Of a stretch of 34,129 nucleotides of DNA, positions 8,310 to 15,686 are shown in pieces (the stretch's first letter is position 1; the number at the start of each line of letters is the position of its first letter). The DNA comes from Paenibacillus sp. Soil787 (lineage in GTDB: Bacteria > Bacillota > Bacilli > Paenibacillales > NBRC-103111): NCBI RefSeq assembly GCF_001429545.1, contig NZ_LMSP01000016.1, positions 41,485-75,613 of the forward strand, read 5' to 3'. Both the position numbers and the translations under genes were made by a program. The notes below the pieces were generated by a model. The model saw nothing but the letters and a program-made list of their open reading frames with translations, ran no database searches and was not told the origin of the DNA.

Positions 8310-8870
8310 TTATTTATTGAACTTCGCCATCGTCTTTTCGAATGACTCATTCAGACTGAACAGCATGGCTTCGCAGGTGAGGTCCAGTACCTCATCTATT
8401 GATTTCATCTCGTCTTTGGAAAAGTTAGATAAGACATAATCGGCAATATTATAGCCGGGCGCAGGCCTGTTCACACCCACTCGAATGCGATTGAAGCTTT
8501 GCGTTCCAGCGTGCTGAATAATGGATTTAATCCCATTGTGACCGCCAGGGCTGCCTTGATACCGGAGTCGAATTTGACCGAATGGTGTATCCATATCATC
8601 ATAAACGATCGTAACGTCTTCTAGCTTCGCTTTATAAAAGTCCAAGAACGCTCGCATGGATTCGCCCGAAAGATTCATATAAGTCATCGGTTTAAGCAAA
8701 TATACCTTCGTACCATTGACCACACCTTCGCCTAGAAGCCCCTTGCCTTTATTTTGAAAAGAAGTAATACCCCATTTGGCAGCAAAACGGTCAATGGCCA
8801 TGAAACCAACATTGTGTCGATTCATTTCATATTGTTTTCCCGGATTACCCAGTCCAATAAAACATTTCAT
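8310..8870 (-). CDS. pth: Peptidyl-tRNA hydrolase
   Basis: This 186-residue enzyme (SpoVC in B. subtilis) cleaves peptidyl-tRNAs released from stalled ribosomes. The family signature GLGNPGKQYEMNRHNVGF is at residues 6-23, with the catalytic His19. The second signature (YDDMDTPFGQIRLR..GSPGGHNG) is intact. AGGAGG lies 12 nt before the ATG. The order ctc-pth-fin-mfd is conserved with B. subtilis, but here about 390 bp containing a small plus-strand gene separate ctc from pth. Confidence 0.97.
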   Translation of the reverse strand: MKCFIGLGNPGKQYEMNRHNVGFMAIDRFAAKWGITSFQNKGKGLLGEGVVNGTKVYLLKPMTYMNLSGESMRAFLDFYKAKLEDVTIVYDDMDTPFGQIRLRYQGSPGGHNGIKSIIQHAGTQSFNRIRVGVNRPAPGYNIADYVLSNFSKDEMKSIDEVLDLTCEAMLFSLNESFEKTMAKFNK

Positions 8871-8994
8871 CTTCTTCTAAATCCTCCTAAAGTTAAACTA
8901 AAAAAAATCCTTTGCGGAACCATCATCTAGAGGTTATTGTTTACTTATATGAAAAACTAACCATCAAATTTAAAGCTGTGGGTGATTCCGTCCT

Positions 8995-9195
8995 ATGTAT
9001 TTAAATGGTCAACAGCTTACAACCGATCTTCATTTTCAAGATCATGCTGAATCCTGTATTCCCGTCCAAGTATACTATCAAAATGTATATAAGGATATAG
9101 GCTTCATTGAAATCTACACCCTGTATTTTATCAAAGTAAGTAATACATTCTACAATCGGAATACGCACGTTTTTCTTTCCCGACCCGGATATTAA
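8995..9195 (+). CDS. Small protein of unknown function
   Basis: This 66-residue reading frame lies on the plus strand between two minus-strand genes. The SD-like GGGTGAT lies 8 nt before the ATG and would pair with the 3' part of the anti-SD. The product is soluble and rich in aromatic residues (QVYYQNVYKDIGFIEIYTLY, YFIKVSNTFYNRNTHVFLS), with alternating hydrophobic residues suggesting beta strands. It does not look like a shadow of another gene because nothing lies opposite it. A hairpin at 9223-9245 could end its transcript. I do not recognise a family with a known function; no good promoter was found. Confidence 0.6.
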   Translation: MYLNGQQLTTDLHFQDHAESCIPVQVYYQNVYKDIGFIEIYTLYFIKVSNTFYNRNTHVFLSRPGY

Positions 9196-9222
9196 GCGCT
9201 TACATATCTATTAATAAAGGAT

Positions 9223-9245
9223 ACCCTTCACAAAGCTGTGAGGGT
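9223..9245. terminator. Bidirectional hairpin between the small gene and ctc
   Basis: ACCCTTCACA and TGTGAGGGT pair around a short loop. It lies between two convergent genes. Neither side has a perfect T run: the plus strand has TCCTTGTCTTTCG and the minus strand ATCCTTTATT. It may serve both genes weakly. Confidence 0.6.
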
Positions 9246-9264
9246 TCCTTGTCTTTCGTTTCGA

Positions 9265-9912
9265 CTAAACCGGCTGTCCTTCAGTCGCAGCCTCGTTCGA
9301 TGTTTCCGCTTGTCCAACCTTCTCTTCATTATTTGCTGGCTCTTCCACAGCAGTCTCTTTCTGAGGCGAAAGTACCGTGAGAATCAAATCGGTAGGTTCA
9401 GACTTCACTTCAATCCCCGCAGGAACGGAGAGTTGGTTTACAAGTATGTTGTCTCCGAGCCCGACGTTTGAAATGTCTACCTTGATCGAGCTTGGTATTT
9501 GATTAGGCAAGCATCGTATCTCCAGCTCATGCATCTGAATCTGCACAATACCGCCTTCTTTGGCCCCCTCTGCCTCACCGATAAATTCCAAGCTGACAAT
9601 CGTTTTAACAGGTTCATCCATATTAATTTGATGAAAATCGACATGGAGCAGCCGCTCTCGTTTTAGTTTGTCCCGCTGGATCTCGTTGATCATCACAGGT
9701 TGCTTGCCACTGCCGTCTGGCATATCCAAATCAATAATAGCATGAGGATTGTGGCGCAGCAGCGCAAGTAATTCTTTCATATCAACCGTAATGACCTCAG
9801 AGCCCACCTTTTCGCCATACACGACTGCAGGTACTCTGCCTTGAATACGTAGTTGTTTAATATCTGACTTTGTTGTTTCTTTGCGGATTTCCGCTTTTAA
9901 TGAAAATGCCAT
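9265..9912 (-). CDS. rplY: General stress protein Ctc / 50S ribosomal protein L25
   Basis: This 215-residue long-form L25 (Ctc/TL5 type) binds 5S rRNA. The N-terminal L25 domain (about 5-92, with GRVPAVVYG and LLHVDFHQI) is followed by the TL5 beta domain (about 100-185). An acidic tail of about 30 residues, rich in Glu, Ala and Asn, ends the protein. The ATG is preceded by TAGGAGG at 12 nt. Unlike B. subtilis, no prs gene lies between this gene and glmU. The 21 bases containing its SD are almost identical to those upstream of the sspF-type gene. Confidence 0.95.
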   Translation of the reverse strand: MAFSLKAEIRKETTKSDIKQLRIQGRVPAVVYGEKVGSEVITVDMKELLALLRHNPHAIIDLDMPDGSGKQPVMINEIQRDKLKRERLLHVDFHQINMDEPVKTIVSLEFIGEAEGAKEGGIVQIQMHELEIRCLPNQIPSSIKVDISNVGLGDNILVNQLSVPAGIEVKSEPTDLILTVLSPQKETAVEEPANNEEKVGQAETSNEAATEGQPV

Positions 9913-9920
9913 AAGAAAAA

Positions 9921-9941
9921 GAACCTCCTAAGAGTTTTGCT
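9921..9941 (-). repeat. Leader/SD element shared with the sspF-type gene
   Basis: The 21 bases here (minus strand, core AAAACTCTTAGGAGG) match 15015-15035, upstream of the SASP gene, at 20 of 21 positions. The SD sequence lies inside. Related strings occur at 26331-26345, 26371-26385 (AAAACTCTAAGG) and near 24752 (CTAAGGAGG). Confidence 0.65.
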
Positions 9942-10066
9942 CAGCACGCTTGTTTGGACAAGCAGTGCCAAGTAGGTAACAGCTAGTTCATAGCCTACCC
10001 AACCTCAAGAAGTTCCATCCAATTTCATCCTCACAAAGTGAGATTTACCGTTCCTAAATCATGAAT

Positions 10067-11470
10067 CTACTCTTTGTTCTTTTTATTTTCCTTCTTCGCT
10101 TTTGCTCGTGCTCTAATTTTATCCGCATAGCCAGGCTTGTTGGATTGTCTCTCGCGGGCAATCGCTAGATCGCCATCATCAACGGAATGTGTAATTGTAG
10201 AGCCTGCCACGACATAAGCGCCCTTGCCAATTTTCACTGGAGCAATCAGATTCACATTACTGCCCACGAAAGCATCATCGCCAATTTCCGTTAAACTCTT
10301 ATTGAATCCGTCATAGTTCACGGTAATGGCGCCGCAGCCAATGTTTACATTCGTGCCGACTACCGCATCTCCTACATAGCTTAAATGAGAAACTTTCGAC
10401 CCCTCACCCAGCGTTGCGTTCTTAATCTCAACAAAGTCGCCAACTTTCACTTGCTTCCCAAGTTTCGCGCCAGGTCTCAAATAAGCAAACGGCCCCACAC
10501 TTGCCTCACAATCCACATAGGCATCCTGAAGGACGGATTGCTTAATCGTAACCTCATCCCTTATCGTCGAATCGATAATTTCCGTTTGCGGTCCAATTGT
10601 ACATTGTTCCCCAATAACGGTGCGCCCCCGCAAAATAGTACCTGGCAGCAGGACTGTATCCATGCCGATGGTAACATCTTTTTCAATATACGTATTAGAT
10701 GGATCTACAATCGTAACCCCGTTCAGCATGTGCTCACGGTTAATACGCGCTTTAAACAATCGCTCGGCTTCAGCAAGAGCAATACGATCGTTCACACCGA
10801 TTGACTCTGCGCTGTCCTCCATGCAGTAGCCTTGAACAACTTCTCCTGCTCCTTTCATAATCCCAATGACATCAGTCAAATAGTATTCATTTTGCGTATT
10901 ATTGTTCGTGACCGACGCTAAGGCCTTGAATAGTTTCTGATTATCGAAAATATAAGTACCTGTGTTGATCTCCTGAACAGCTGCCTCCTCGCTGCTGCAG
11001 TCCTTCTGCTCAACAATCCTTGCTACTCGGCCGTCTTCACTCCGAATAATACGTCCATAACCATACGGCTCATCGAGTTTGGCTGTCAGAATTGTCGCAG
11101 ACGCTCCAGACAGCTCATGCAGCTCAATAGTGCTCATCAAGGTGGCTTCCGAAATCAGCGGTGTATCGCCGCAAATGACAACCGTCATCCCTTCCTCTTC
11201 GCCAAGAGCATCCTTCGCTTGAAGAACTGCATGACCTGTTCCCAACTGCTGCTCCTGTAAAGCATACTCCACTCGATCACCCAGATGTCCCTTCACGGCT
11301 TCCGCCCCGAATCCAACAATAACGAGTGCTCTTGTTACTTCTATATGCTGAAGCGTGTCGACAACGTGTTCCACCATTGGCTTACCTACAACCGGATGAA
11401 GCACCTTGTACAGCTTCGATTTCATGCGTTTTCCTTGTCCTGCGGCCAGTACAATTCCCATAAGTTTCAA
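10067..11470 (-). CDS. glmU: Bifunctional GlmU: glucosamine-1-P acetyltransferase / GlcNAc-1-P uridylyltransferase
   Basis: This 467-residue enzyme makes UDP-GlcNAc for peptidoglycan and teichoic acids. The N-terminal nucleotidyltransferase domain carries LAAGQGKRMKSKLYK (about 8-22) and GDTPLIS; the C-terminal part (about 250-455) is a left-handed beta helix with hexapeptide repeats and the conserved HLSYVGDA and GCGAITVNYDG. The start is TTG (11468-11470): AAAGGGG lies 11 nt upstream, and the in-frame ATG three codons later is further from it. A Lys-rich tail ends the protein. It is downstream of spoVG as in B. subtilis, but prs is not downstream. Confidence 0.97.
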   Translation of the reverse strand: MKLMGIVLAAGQGKRMKSKLYKVLHPVVGKPMVEHVVDTLQHIEVTRALVIVGFGAEAVKGHLGDRVEYALQEQQLGTGHAVLQAKDALGEEEGMTVVICGDTPLISEATLMSTIELHELSGASATILTAKLDEPYGYGRIIRSEDGRVARIVEQKDCSSEEAAVQEINTGTYIFDNQKLFKALASVTNNNTQNEYYLTDVIGIMKGAGEVVQGYCMEDSAESIGVNDRIALAEAERLFKARINREHMLNGVTIVDPSNTYIEKDVTIGMDTVLLPGTILRGRTVIGEQCTIGPQTEIIDSTIRDEVTIKQSVLQDAYVDCEASVGPFAYLRPGAKLGKQVKVGDFVEIKNATLGEGSKVSHLSYVGDAVVGTNVNIGCGAITVNYDGFNKSLTEIGDDAFVGSNVNLIAPVKIGKGAYVVAGSTITHSVDDGDLAIARERQSNKPGYADKIRARAKAKKENKKNKE

Positions 11471-11560
11471 CTATCATCCAACCCCTTTAATATAAATAGT
11501 TACACACTACTATATGTATAATCGATGAGTTCTCCACCAAATATAGCATCAATACTACCC

Positions 11561-11588
11561 AAAAGAAAAGAGAGCCCGAGGGCTCTCT
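11561..11588 (-). terminator. Rho-independent terminator after spoVG
   Basis: AGAGAGCC-CTC-GGCTCTCT is followed by TTTCTTTT on the minus strand, 13 bp after the spoVG stop codon. It explains how strong spoVG transcription is kept from glmU. Confidence 0.92.
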
Positions 11589-11600
11589 CAATAATCTGAA

Positions 11601-11891
<291 letters not shown>

Positions 11892-11926
11892 TCACCACCT
11901 TTTTCCATCTCTGAGACTTGGGTGTA

Positions 11927-11955
11927 ATATTCCACATCGTTGTGCAAATTCCTTC
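11927..11955 (-). promoter_or_regulatory. Sigma-H promoter of spoVG
   Basis: GAAGGAATT (11947-11955), 11 bp, GTGGAATAT (11927-11935) on the minus strand: both halves fit the sigma-H consensus RNAGGAWWW and RNNGAATWW with the correct spacing. The -10 lies about 42 bp from the GTG start. B. subtilis spoVG is the classic sigma-H promoter. Confidence 0.88.
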
Positions 11956-12003
11956 TTCTTTTTTTGAAATTTTCGATAATTTTATACAATCTTAATGTTA
12001 ATG

Positions 12004-12387
12004 TTAAATTTCGACAGAAATCACAGCAATTAACTCAATTTCGACAAAAACATCACGGGGTAATCTGGCCACTTCGACAGTGGATCTAGCCGGTTTATGG
12101 TCTCCGAAGTACGATCCATAAATGTCATTCAGCTCTGCAAACTGATTCATATCCTTCAAAAACACAGTCGCTTTCACAACTTGATCAAATGATGAACCTG
12201 CTGCTTCAAGCACACCCTTCAAATTCGCGAACACTTGATGGGCTTGTTCCTTGATTCCGCCCTGTACAATCTGACCATCCAAGCCAAGTGGAATTTGTCC
12301 GGAAGTAAAGAGAAGGTTACCTAGCTTAACAGCTTGCGAGTAAGGTCCGATAGCAGCAGGTGCTGCTGTTGTTGAAATAAGTTCCAT
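12004..12387 (-). CDS. ridA: RidA/YabJ family enamine/imine deaminase
   Basis: This 127-residue RidA (YjgF/YER057c/UK114) protein hydrolyses reactive enamines and imines from PLP enzymes. Family features are visible: [11 protein letters not shown] near the N terminus, [12 protein letters not shown], and [18 protein letters not shown] with the substrate-binding Arg. The ATG at 12387 was chosen because AAAAAAGGAG precedes it; an upstream in-frame start would overlap purR. Only 4 bp separate it from purR, so the two are co-transcribed, as in B. subtilis (purR-yabJ). Confidence 0.94.
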   Translation of the reverse strand: MELISTTAAPAAIGPYSQAVKLGNLLFTSGQIPLGLDGQIVQGGIKEQAHQVFANLKGVLEAAGSSFDQVVKATVFLKDMNQFAELNDIYGSYFGDHKPARSTVEVARLPRDVFVEIELIAVISVEI

Positions 12388-12391
12388 CGTT

Positions 12392-13228
12392 TTACGAATC
12401 TCCTTTTTTACTATCAAAATAGTTGCCTGGCTCTACTGTGATTTGTTTCGTCTTGGAATCTACGCCGTATAAACGAGCAAGCGATACGTAGTGATCGACC
12501 AAATGCTCTTCAACTTCACATGACTCCATGAATACACCAACCCCTTGAACCGAGGCTTTGAATTCCGCTAACAAATCCATCATACCGTGGATGGTACCGC
12601 CAACATGCATGAAATCATCAATGATAAGCACCTTTGACTCTTCTTTCAAAGCACGCCTTGCGAGTGACATCGTCTGGATCCGCTTGTTGGACCCTGAAAC
12701 ATAGTTGATGCTAACCGCTGATCCTTCCGTTACTCGACTGTCCCTGCGGACAATCACAACGGGCAAATTCATATAAGTTGCCGTCGCATAGGCGAGCGGA
12801 ATGCCTTTCGTCTCTACCGTCATAATCACATCAATATCACGACCAGCGAAGGCGGATGCAAACGTCTTGCCAATTTCATTCAAATATTGGGGCTGCCCCA
12901 TAATATCTGACATATACAAATAACCGCCTGGAAGAATCCGTTCTGGCTGCTGCATTTGTGAACAAAGGTTCTGTATAAATTTCAGTGATACTTCCTTAGG
13001 CACCTTTGGTGAAAATTTCACACCTCCGGCAGCCCCCGCAAGCGTATTCAGCTCGCCTAGTCCTTCTTCTTCAAATACTTCCTTGATGATCGCTAAATCT
13101 TCACTTATGGAGGATTTAGCAGAGTTGTAACGCTCGGCAAAAGTCGTTAAAGGGATTAACGAATGGGGGCGGAATAACAAATATTGCGTCATTTCCACCA
13201 GCCTAGCGCTCCTTTTCAACTTTTTCAT
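12392..13228 (-). CDS. purR: Purine operon repressor PurR
   Basis: This 278-residue protein combines an N-terminal winged-helix domain ([22 protein letters not shown]) with a PRPP-binding phosphoribosyltransferase-like domain bearing [13 protein letters not shown]. In B. subtilis it represses purine synthesis and transport genes, relieved by PRPP. The ATG at 13228 was preferred over an upstream frame opening at 13273 because it has a GGGGGTAG site and matches the family start. A PurBox-like site lies just upstream (13243-13255), overlapping a TATAAT, which suggests autorepression. Confidence 0.95.
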   Translation of the reverse strand: MKKLKRSARLVEMTQYLLFRPHSLIPLTTFAERYNSAKSSISEDLAIIKEVFEEEGLGELNTLAGAAGGVKFSPKVPKEVSLKFIQNLCSQMQQPERILPGGYLYMSDIMGQPQYLNEIGKTFASAFAGRDIDVIMTVETKGIPLAYATATYMNLPVVIVRRDSRVTEGSAVSINYVSGSNKRIQTMSLARRALKEESKVLIIDDFMHVGGTIHGMMDLLAEFKASVQGVGVFMESCEVEEHLVDHYVSLARLYGVDSKTKQITVEPGNYFDSKKGDS

Positions 13229-13242
13229 CGCACTACCCCCAA

Positions 13243-13258
13243 AAATCCGAATATTATA
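13243..13258. promoter_or_regulatory. PurBox-like operator overlapping a -10 box upstream of purR
   Basis: On the plus strand AAATCCGAATATT (13243-13255) matches the B. subtilis PurBox AWWWCCGAACWWT at 12 of 13 positions. It overlaps TATAAT of the minus strand (13253-13258), whose -35 is poor. Autoregulation of purR is known in B. subtilis; that it applies here is inference. Only one box was seen, whereas Bacillus sites often come in pairs. Confidence 0.5.
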
Positions 13259-13386
13259 ATGAAAATATACCATTTTTATACGTATTTATTCAAGCTTCTC
13301 ATGAAAATTATATTAACATCAACATAACATCAATCTAACACAATTTATAACGATGGTTGAAGTCATAGTCCACCCTCTATGCAATC

Positions 13387-13477
13387 AAGGATAAACGACT
13401 CCGTCGTCCTTAAGGGAACGAGCGCGTTTGTCAAGGTAGATGCGAAGCAAAAGTATAAAACTTATACTTTCTTATCC
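13387..13477. repeat. GGATAAACG hairpin repeat, copy A
   Basis: The element begins AAGGATAAACGAC, forms a first hairpin closed by GCGTTTGTC, continues GATGCGAAGC and then a perfect 9-bp hairpin (AAAGTATAA-AAC-TTATACTTT), and ends with TTATCC, the inverse of its beginning. It lies between ispE and purR, beside the ispE terminator. Its first 62 bp align with copy B at 18476-18536, including GAGCGCGTTTGTCAAGG. Nothing suggests it codes for protein. Confidence 0.75.
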
Positions 13478-13479
13478 AC

Positions 13480-13504
13480 GAAAAAAGAGCCCTTCGCGGG
13501 CCCT
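13480..13504 (-). terminator. Rho-independent terminator after ispE
   Basis: AGGGCCC-GCGAA-GGGCTCT, with one G-T pair, is followed by TTTTTT on the minus strand, 19 bp after the ispE stop. Confidence 0.85.
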
Positions 13505-13522
13505 GCAACCGTCCTACTTCAT

Positions 13523-14377
13523 TTACGTCAACATCCGCACTGCGTAAACATCCTTACAAAACCCACGCAGCCCGTTATATATCCGAGGCACTTTCGCTTC
13601 CTTGGATACGAGACCGAATACCGTCGGCCCGCTGCCCGACATCAGCACACCATCCGCACCAAGCCTCTGCATGCATTCTTTGAGATGTCTCACCTCGGGA
13701 TAAAGATCCAGTGTCACTTCCTCAAGCACATTGCCGAGGCTTCCGCAAAGCTGATCGAACCGCTTCTCTCGAATCGCGCCCAGCACACCTTCCGTCGAAG
13801 GATGATGTTTAATCTCCCGAGCATTCAACTTCCCGTAAATCTCCGATGTGGACACATTGATAGGCGGCTTCGCAAGCACGACCCAGCACTGTGGCGGCGA
13901 GACGATCGGTTCCAGCTTCTCTCCACGCCCTCTAGCGACAGCCGTCCCTCCCGTTACGCAGAAGGGTACATCCGAGCCAAGCTCCGCTCCAAGCACCTGC
14001 AGCTCTTCCATAGGGATGTTTAAGTTCCAAAGCCGATTCAAACCTCTAAGTGTAGCTGCCGCATCACTGCTGCCCCCTGCTAGACCCGCTGCAACGGGGA
14101 TCTGCTTGTCCAAATGGATGTAGACGCCCTGTTTGACATCGTATCGATCCTTAATAAGGCGTGCCGCCTGAAAGGCCAAGTTCTTCTCATCCAGCGGTAT
14201 ATACCCCGCCTGACTAGATATGATGATGGTGTCCCGCGAAAGCTCCTGCATTTCGATCCGATCCGCTAGATCTACCATCGTCATGACCATCTCAACTTCA
14301 TGGTAACCGTCCGATCTTTTATGTAAAACATCAAGGGATAAATTGATTTTAGCCGGTGCTTTTTCAAAAATCTTCAT
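13523..14377 (-). CDS. ispE: 4-diphosphocytidyl-2-C-methyl-D-erythritol kinase
   Basis: This 284-residue GHMP kinase phosphorylates CDP-methylerythritol in the MEP isoprenoid pathway. The N terminus [12 protein letters not shown] and the ATP-binding loop [15 protein letters not shown] (94-108) are intact, as is the C-terminal motif [14 protein letters not shown]. An excellent SD, AAGGTGATCTG, lies directly upstream of the ATG at 14377, and TATAAT about 35 bp upstream may be part of a promoter with a poor -35. It has its own terminator. The position between the SASP gene and purR matches B. subtilis. Confidence 0.97.
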   Translation of the reverse strand: MKIFEKAPAKINLSLDVLHKRSDGYHEVEMVMTMVDLADRIEMQELSRDTIIISSQAGYIPLDEKNLAFQAARLIKDRYDVKQGVYIHLDKQIPVAAGLAGGSSDAAATLRGLNRLWNLNIPMEELQVLGAELGSDVPFCVTGGTAVARGRGEKLEPIVSPPQCWVVLAKPPINVSTSEIYGKLNAREIKHHPSTEGVLGAIREKRFDQLCGSLGNVLEEVTLDLYPEVRHLKECMQRLGADGVLMSGSGPTVFGLVSKEAKVPRIYNGLRGFCKDVYAVRMLT

Positions 14378-14428
14378 CAGATCACCTTCTTTTGCTCGTT
14401 TGCCGTTAAAATATTATAACAAAAGCGC

Positions 14429-14459
14429 AAAAAAAAAGCTAAAGCATTCGCTTTAGCTG
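14429..14459 (-). terminator. Rho-independent terminator after the SASP gene
   Basis: AGCTAAAGC-GAAT-GCTTTAGCT, a perfect 9-bp stem, is followed by nine T residues (the last stem T plus eight) on the minus strand. Confidence 0.95.
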
Positions 14460-14479
14460 TAGAAGGGACTCTGTTCCGC

Positions 14480-15007
14480 TTACGTTGCCTGCTGTGACCC
14501 ATCAATTATATGATTTGAAACTGCAGCATTAGGTTGCATTGGAATAGAAGGTCTATAGGCGTTTACATTGGTCGTGTTCTGCGTTGCAGGTGTATATGAG
14601 GATTGCATTTGCTGCGTTCCACTATATTGATTCTGATTAAAGCTCGGTTGAGGCTGCGAATAGGTTTGTGGAGAAGGAACAGATTGATAGGTGGACTGAT
14701 GATAATTCGACGGATTTGAGGTAGGTTGATTGTAGTTAGGTTGACTATAGTTAGGTTGATTGTAGGTGGTTTGATGATAATTCGGCTGACTATACGTTGA
14801 TTGCGTCTGATTGATGGAAGAAGCCGAAGGGTTATATTGTTTTACCAGCTGTTCCTGAGCAATTTGGATCGCCCGCTTCACCATGTTCCCCGCATCCTTC
14901 GTTCGGATGCCCTCCCAGCCCTCACGCTGCACCACATCATAAAACCCTAGATCTTTAGCTAATTCATATTTAAAGCTTTCGGACATGATCCCTCTTCTGC
15001 GACTCAT
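14480..15007 (-). CDS. sspF: SspF-type small acid-soluble spore protein with a long Gln/Asn/Tyr/Ser/Pro-rich tail
   Basis: Residues 1-60 ([36 protein letters not shown]) are a clear alpha/beta-type SASP of the SspF class, which coats and protects spore DNA. B. subtilis SspF is about 61 residues; here the frame continues for about 115 more residues of low complexity, with short repeats such as [10 protein letters not shown], almost free of charged residues. There is no sign of a frameshift: the tail is in frame and ends just before a strong terminator. The ATG has CTAAGGAGG at a good distance, and an excellent sigma-G promoter lies upstream. The tail's function is unknown; it resembles prion-like or coat-protein sequence. 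Confidence 0.9.
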   Translation of the reverse strand: MSRRRGIMSESFKYELAKDLGFYDVVQREGWEGIRTKDAGNMVKRAIQIAQEQLVKQYNPSASSINQTQSTYSQPNYHQTTYNQPNYSQPNYNQPTSNPSNYHQSTYQSVPSPQTYSQPQPSFNQNQYSGTQQMQSSYTPATQNTTNVNAYRPSIPMQPNAAVSNHIIDGSQQAT

Positions 15008-15014
15008 AGTTGTG

Positions 15015-15035
15015 GAACCTCCTTAGAGTTTTGCT
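15015..15035 (-). repeat. Leader/SD element shared with ctc/rplY
   Basis: This 21-base stretch contains the SD of the SASP gene and matches the ctc leader (9921-9941) at 20 positions. It begins 1-2 bp beyond the sigma-G -10 box, so it forms the start of the transcript. Confidence 0.65.
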
Positions 15036-15036
15036 A

Positions 15037-15066
15037 TAGTATGCCCAACCCGGTAAGGTCCATTCA
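15037..15066 (-). promoter_or_regulatory. Sigma-G promoter of the SspF-type gene
   Basis: TGAATG (15061-15066), 17 bp, CATACTA (15037-15043) on the minus strand matches the sigma-G consensus TGAATR-N17-CATAMTA exactly. SASP genes are standard sigma-G targets, so this supports late forespore expression of the tailed protein. Confidence 0.88.
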
Positions 15067-15071
15067 AATGC

Positions 15072-15094
15072 AAAAACAGACCCTCAGGGTCTGC
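15072..15094 (-). terminator. Rho-independent terminator after veg
   Basis: CAGACCC-TGA-GGGTCTG is followed by TTTTTG on the minus strand, 20 bp after the veg stop. Confidence 0.92.
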
Positions 15095-15114
15095 TCATAT
15101 AGGAATGCATTAAG

Positions 15115-15390
15115 CTAATGTTGGATGTAGGTGATACGAACCTGCCCATCGTCATTACACACGGTAACTTCAACGGATTCGGTAAGGATATCGGCGTAAC
15201 TGTACGACACTCGTTTAAAGGCGTGGGATTCTTGATCTAATTTCACAATAAACACAGAAGGGTAGGTTTCTTCTAAAACACCAGAACGCTCGACAGTCTT
15301 TCGACGGCCACCATTCGCTCTTAACATGATCTTCTGCCCAACGTGGGGCTCCAAACTGCGTTTGATCTCCAACAGCGCATTTTTTGCCAT
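15115..15390 (-). CDS. veg: Veg protein
   Basis: This 91-residue protein of the Veg family (DUF1021) has the conserved [27 protein letters not shown] and SYSYADIL segments. B. subtilis Veg is strongly expressed and has been linked to biofilm formation and spore outgrowth; its biochemical action is not settled. The ATG at 15390 is preferred over an in-frame TTG two codons upstream, because AGAGGTGGT lies 8 nt before the ATG and the family begins MAK. Two consensus sigma-A promoters precede it. Confidence 0.95.
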   Translation of the reverse strand: MAKNALLEIKRSLEPHVGQKIMLRANGGRRKTVERSGVLEETYPSVFIVKLDQESHAFKRVSYSYADILTESVEVTVCNDDGQVRITYIQH

Positions 15391-15417
15391 TGTCAACTAC
15401 CACCTCTTTCCTAGTTA

Positions 15418-15446
15418 ATTATAACCCATTCAGACAGGCATGTCAA
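15418..15446 (-). promoter_or_regulatory. Proximal sigma-A promoter of veg, perfect consensus
   Basis: TTGACA (15441-15446), 17 bp, TATAAT (15418-15423) on the minus strand: exact consensus in both boxes and spacing, about 28 bp upstream of the veg ATG. Confidence 0.92.
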
Positions 15447-15458
15447 ACGCGGTCAAAT

Positions 15459-15488
15459 ATTATATCAGCACCACATTCCTGTTGTCAA
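15459..15488 (-). promoter_or_regulatory. Distal sigma-A promoter of veg
   Basis: TTGACA (15483-15488), 18 bp, TATAAT (15459-15464) on the minus strand. Both hexamers are exact; the spacer is one base longer than ideal. Confidence 0.88.
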
Positions 15489-15566
15489 CGGCATTTTCGC
15501 TTAATTTTCGAATTCCCCCTCTTACAGGTTGTCTCCAAAGTTCGCAAATTATTCACACTTTTCCAC

Positions 15567-15626
15567 TAAAAAAAGAACACCTACCTAGTCAGCCTCCTCC
15601 AAGGAGTCGAATGACAGGTAAGTGTT
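15567..15626 (-). terminator. Rho-independent terminator after yabG
   Basis: AACAC.TACCT pairs with AGGTA.GTGTT around an inner structured loop, followed by C and seven Ts on the minus strand. It ends the yabG transcript before the veg promoters. Confidence 0.82.
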
Positions 15627-15686
15627 GCTGCTGCATACTGTATGTTTTGTCGGTTCATTTTGTTTTTACGTGTAATATTGGAATAT

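Noticed and set aside
13379..14023. 214-codon plus-strand frame over ispE and hairpin repeat A
   Set aside because: Antisense to ispE, and its 5' part is the repeat and terminator; no protein-like features.
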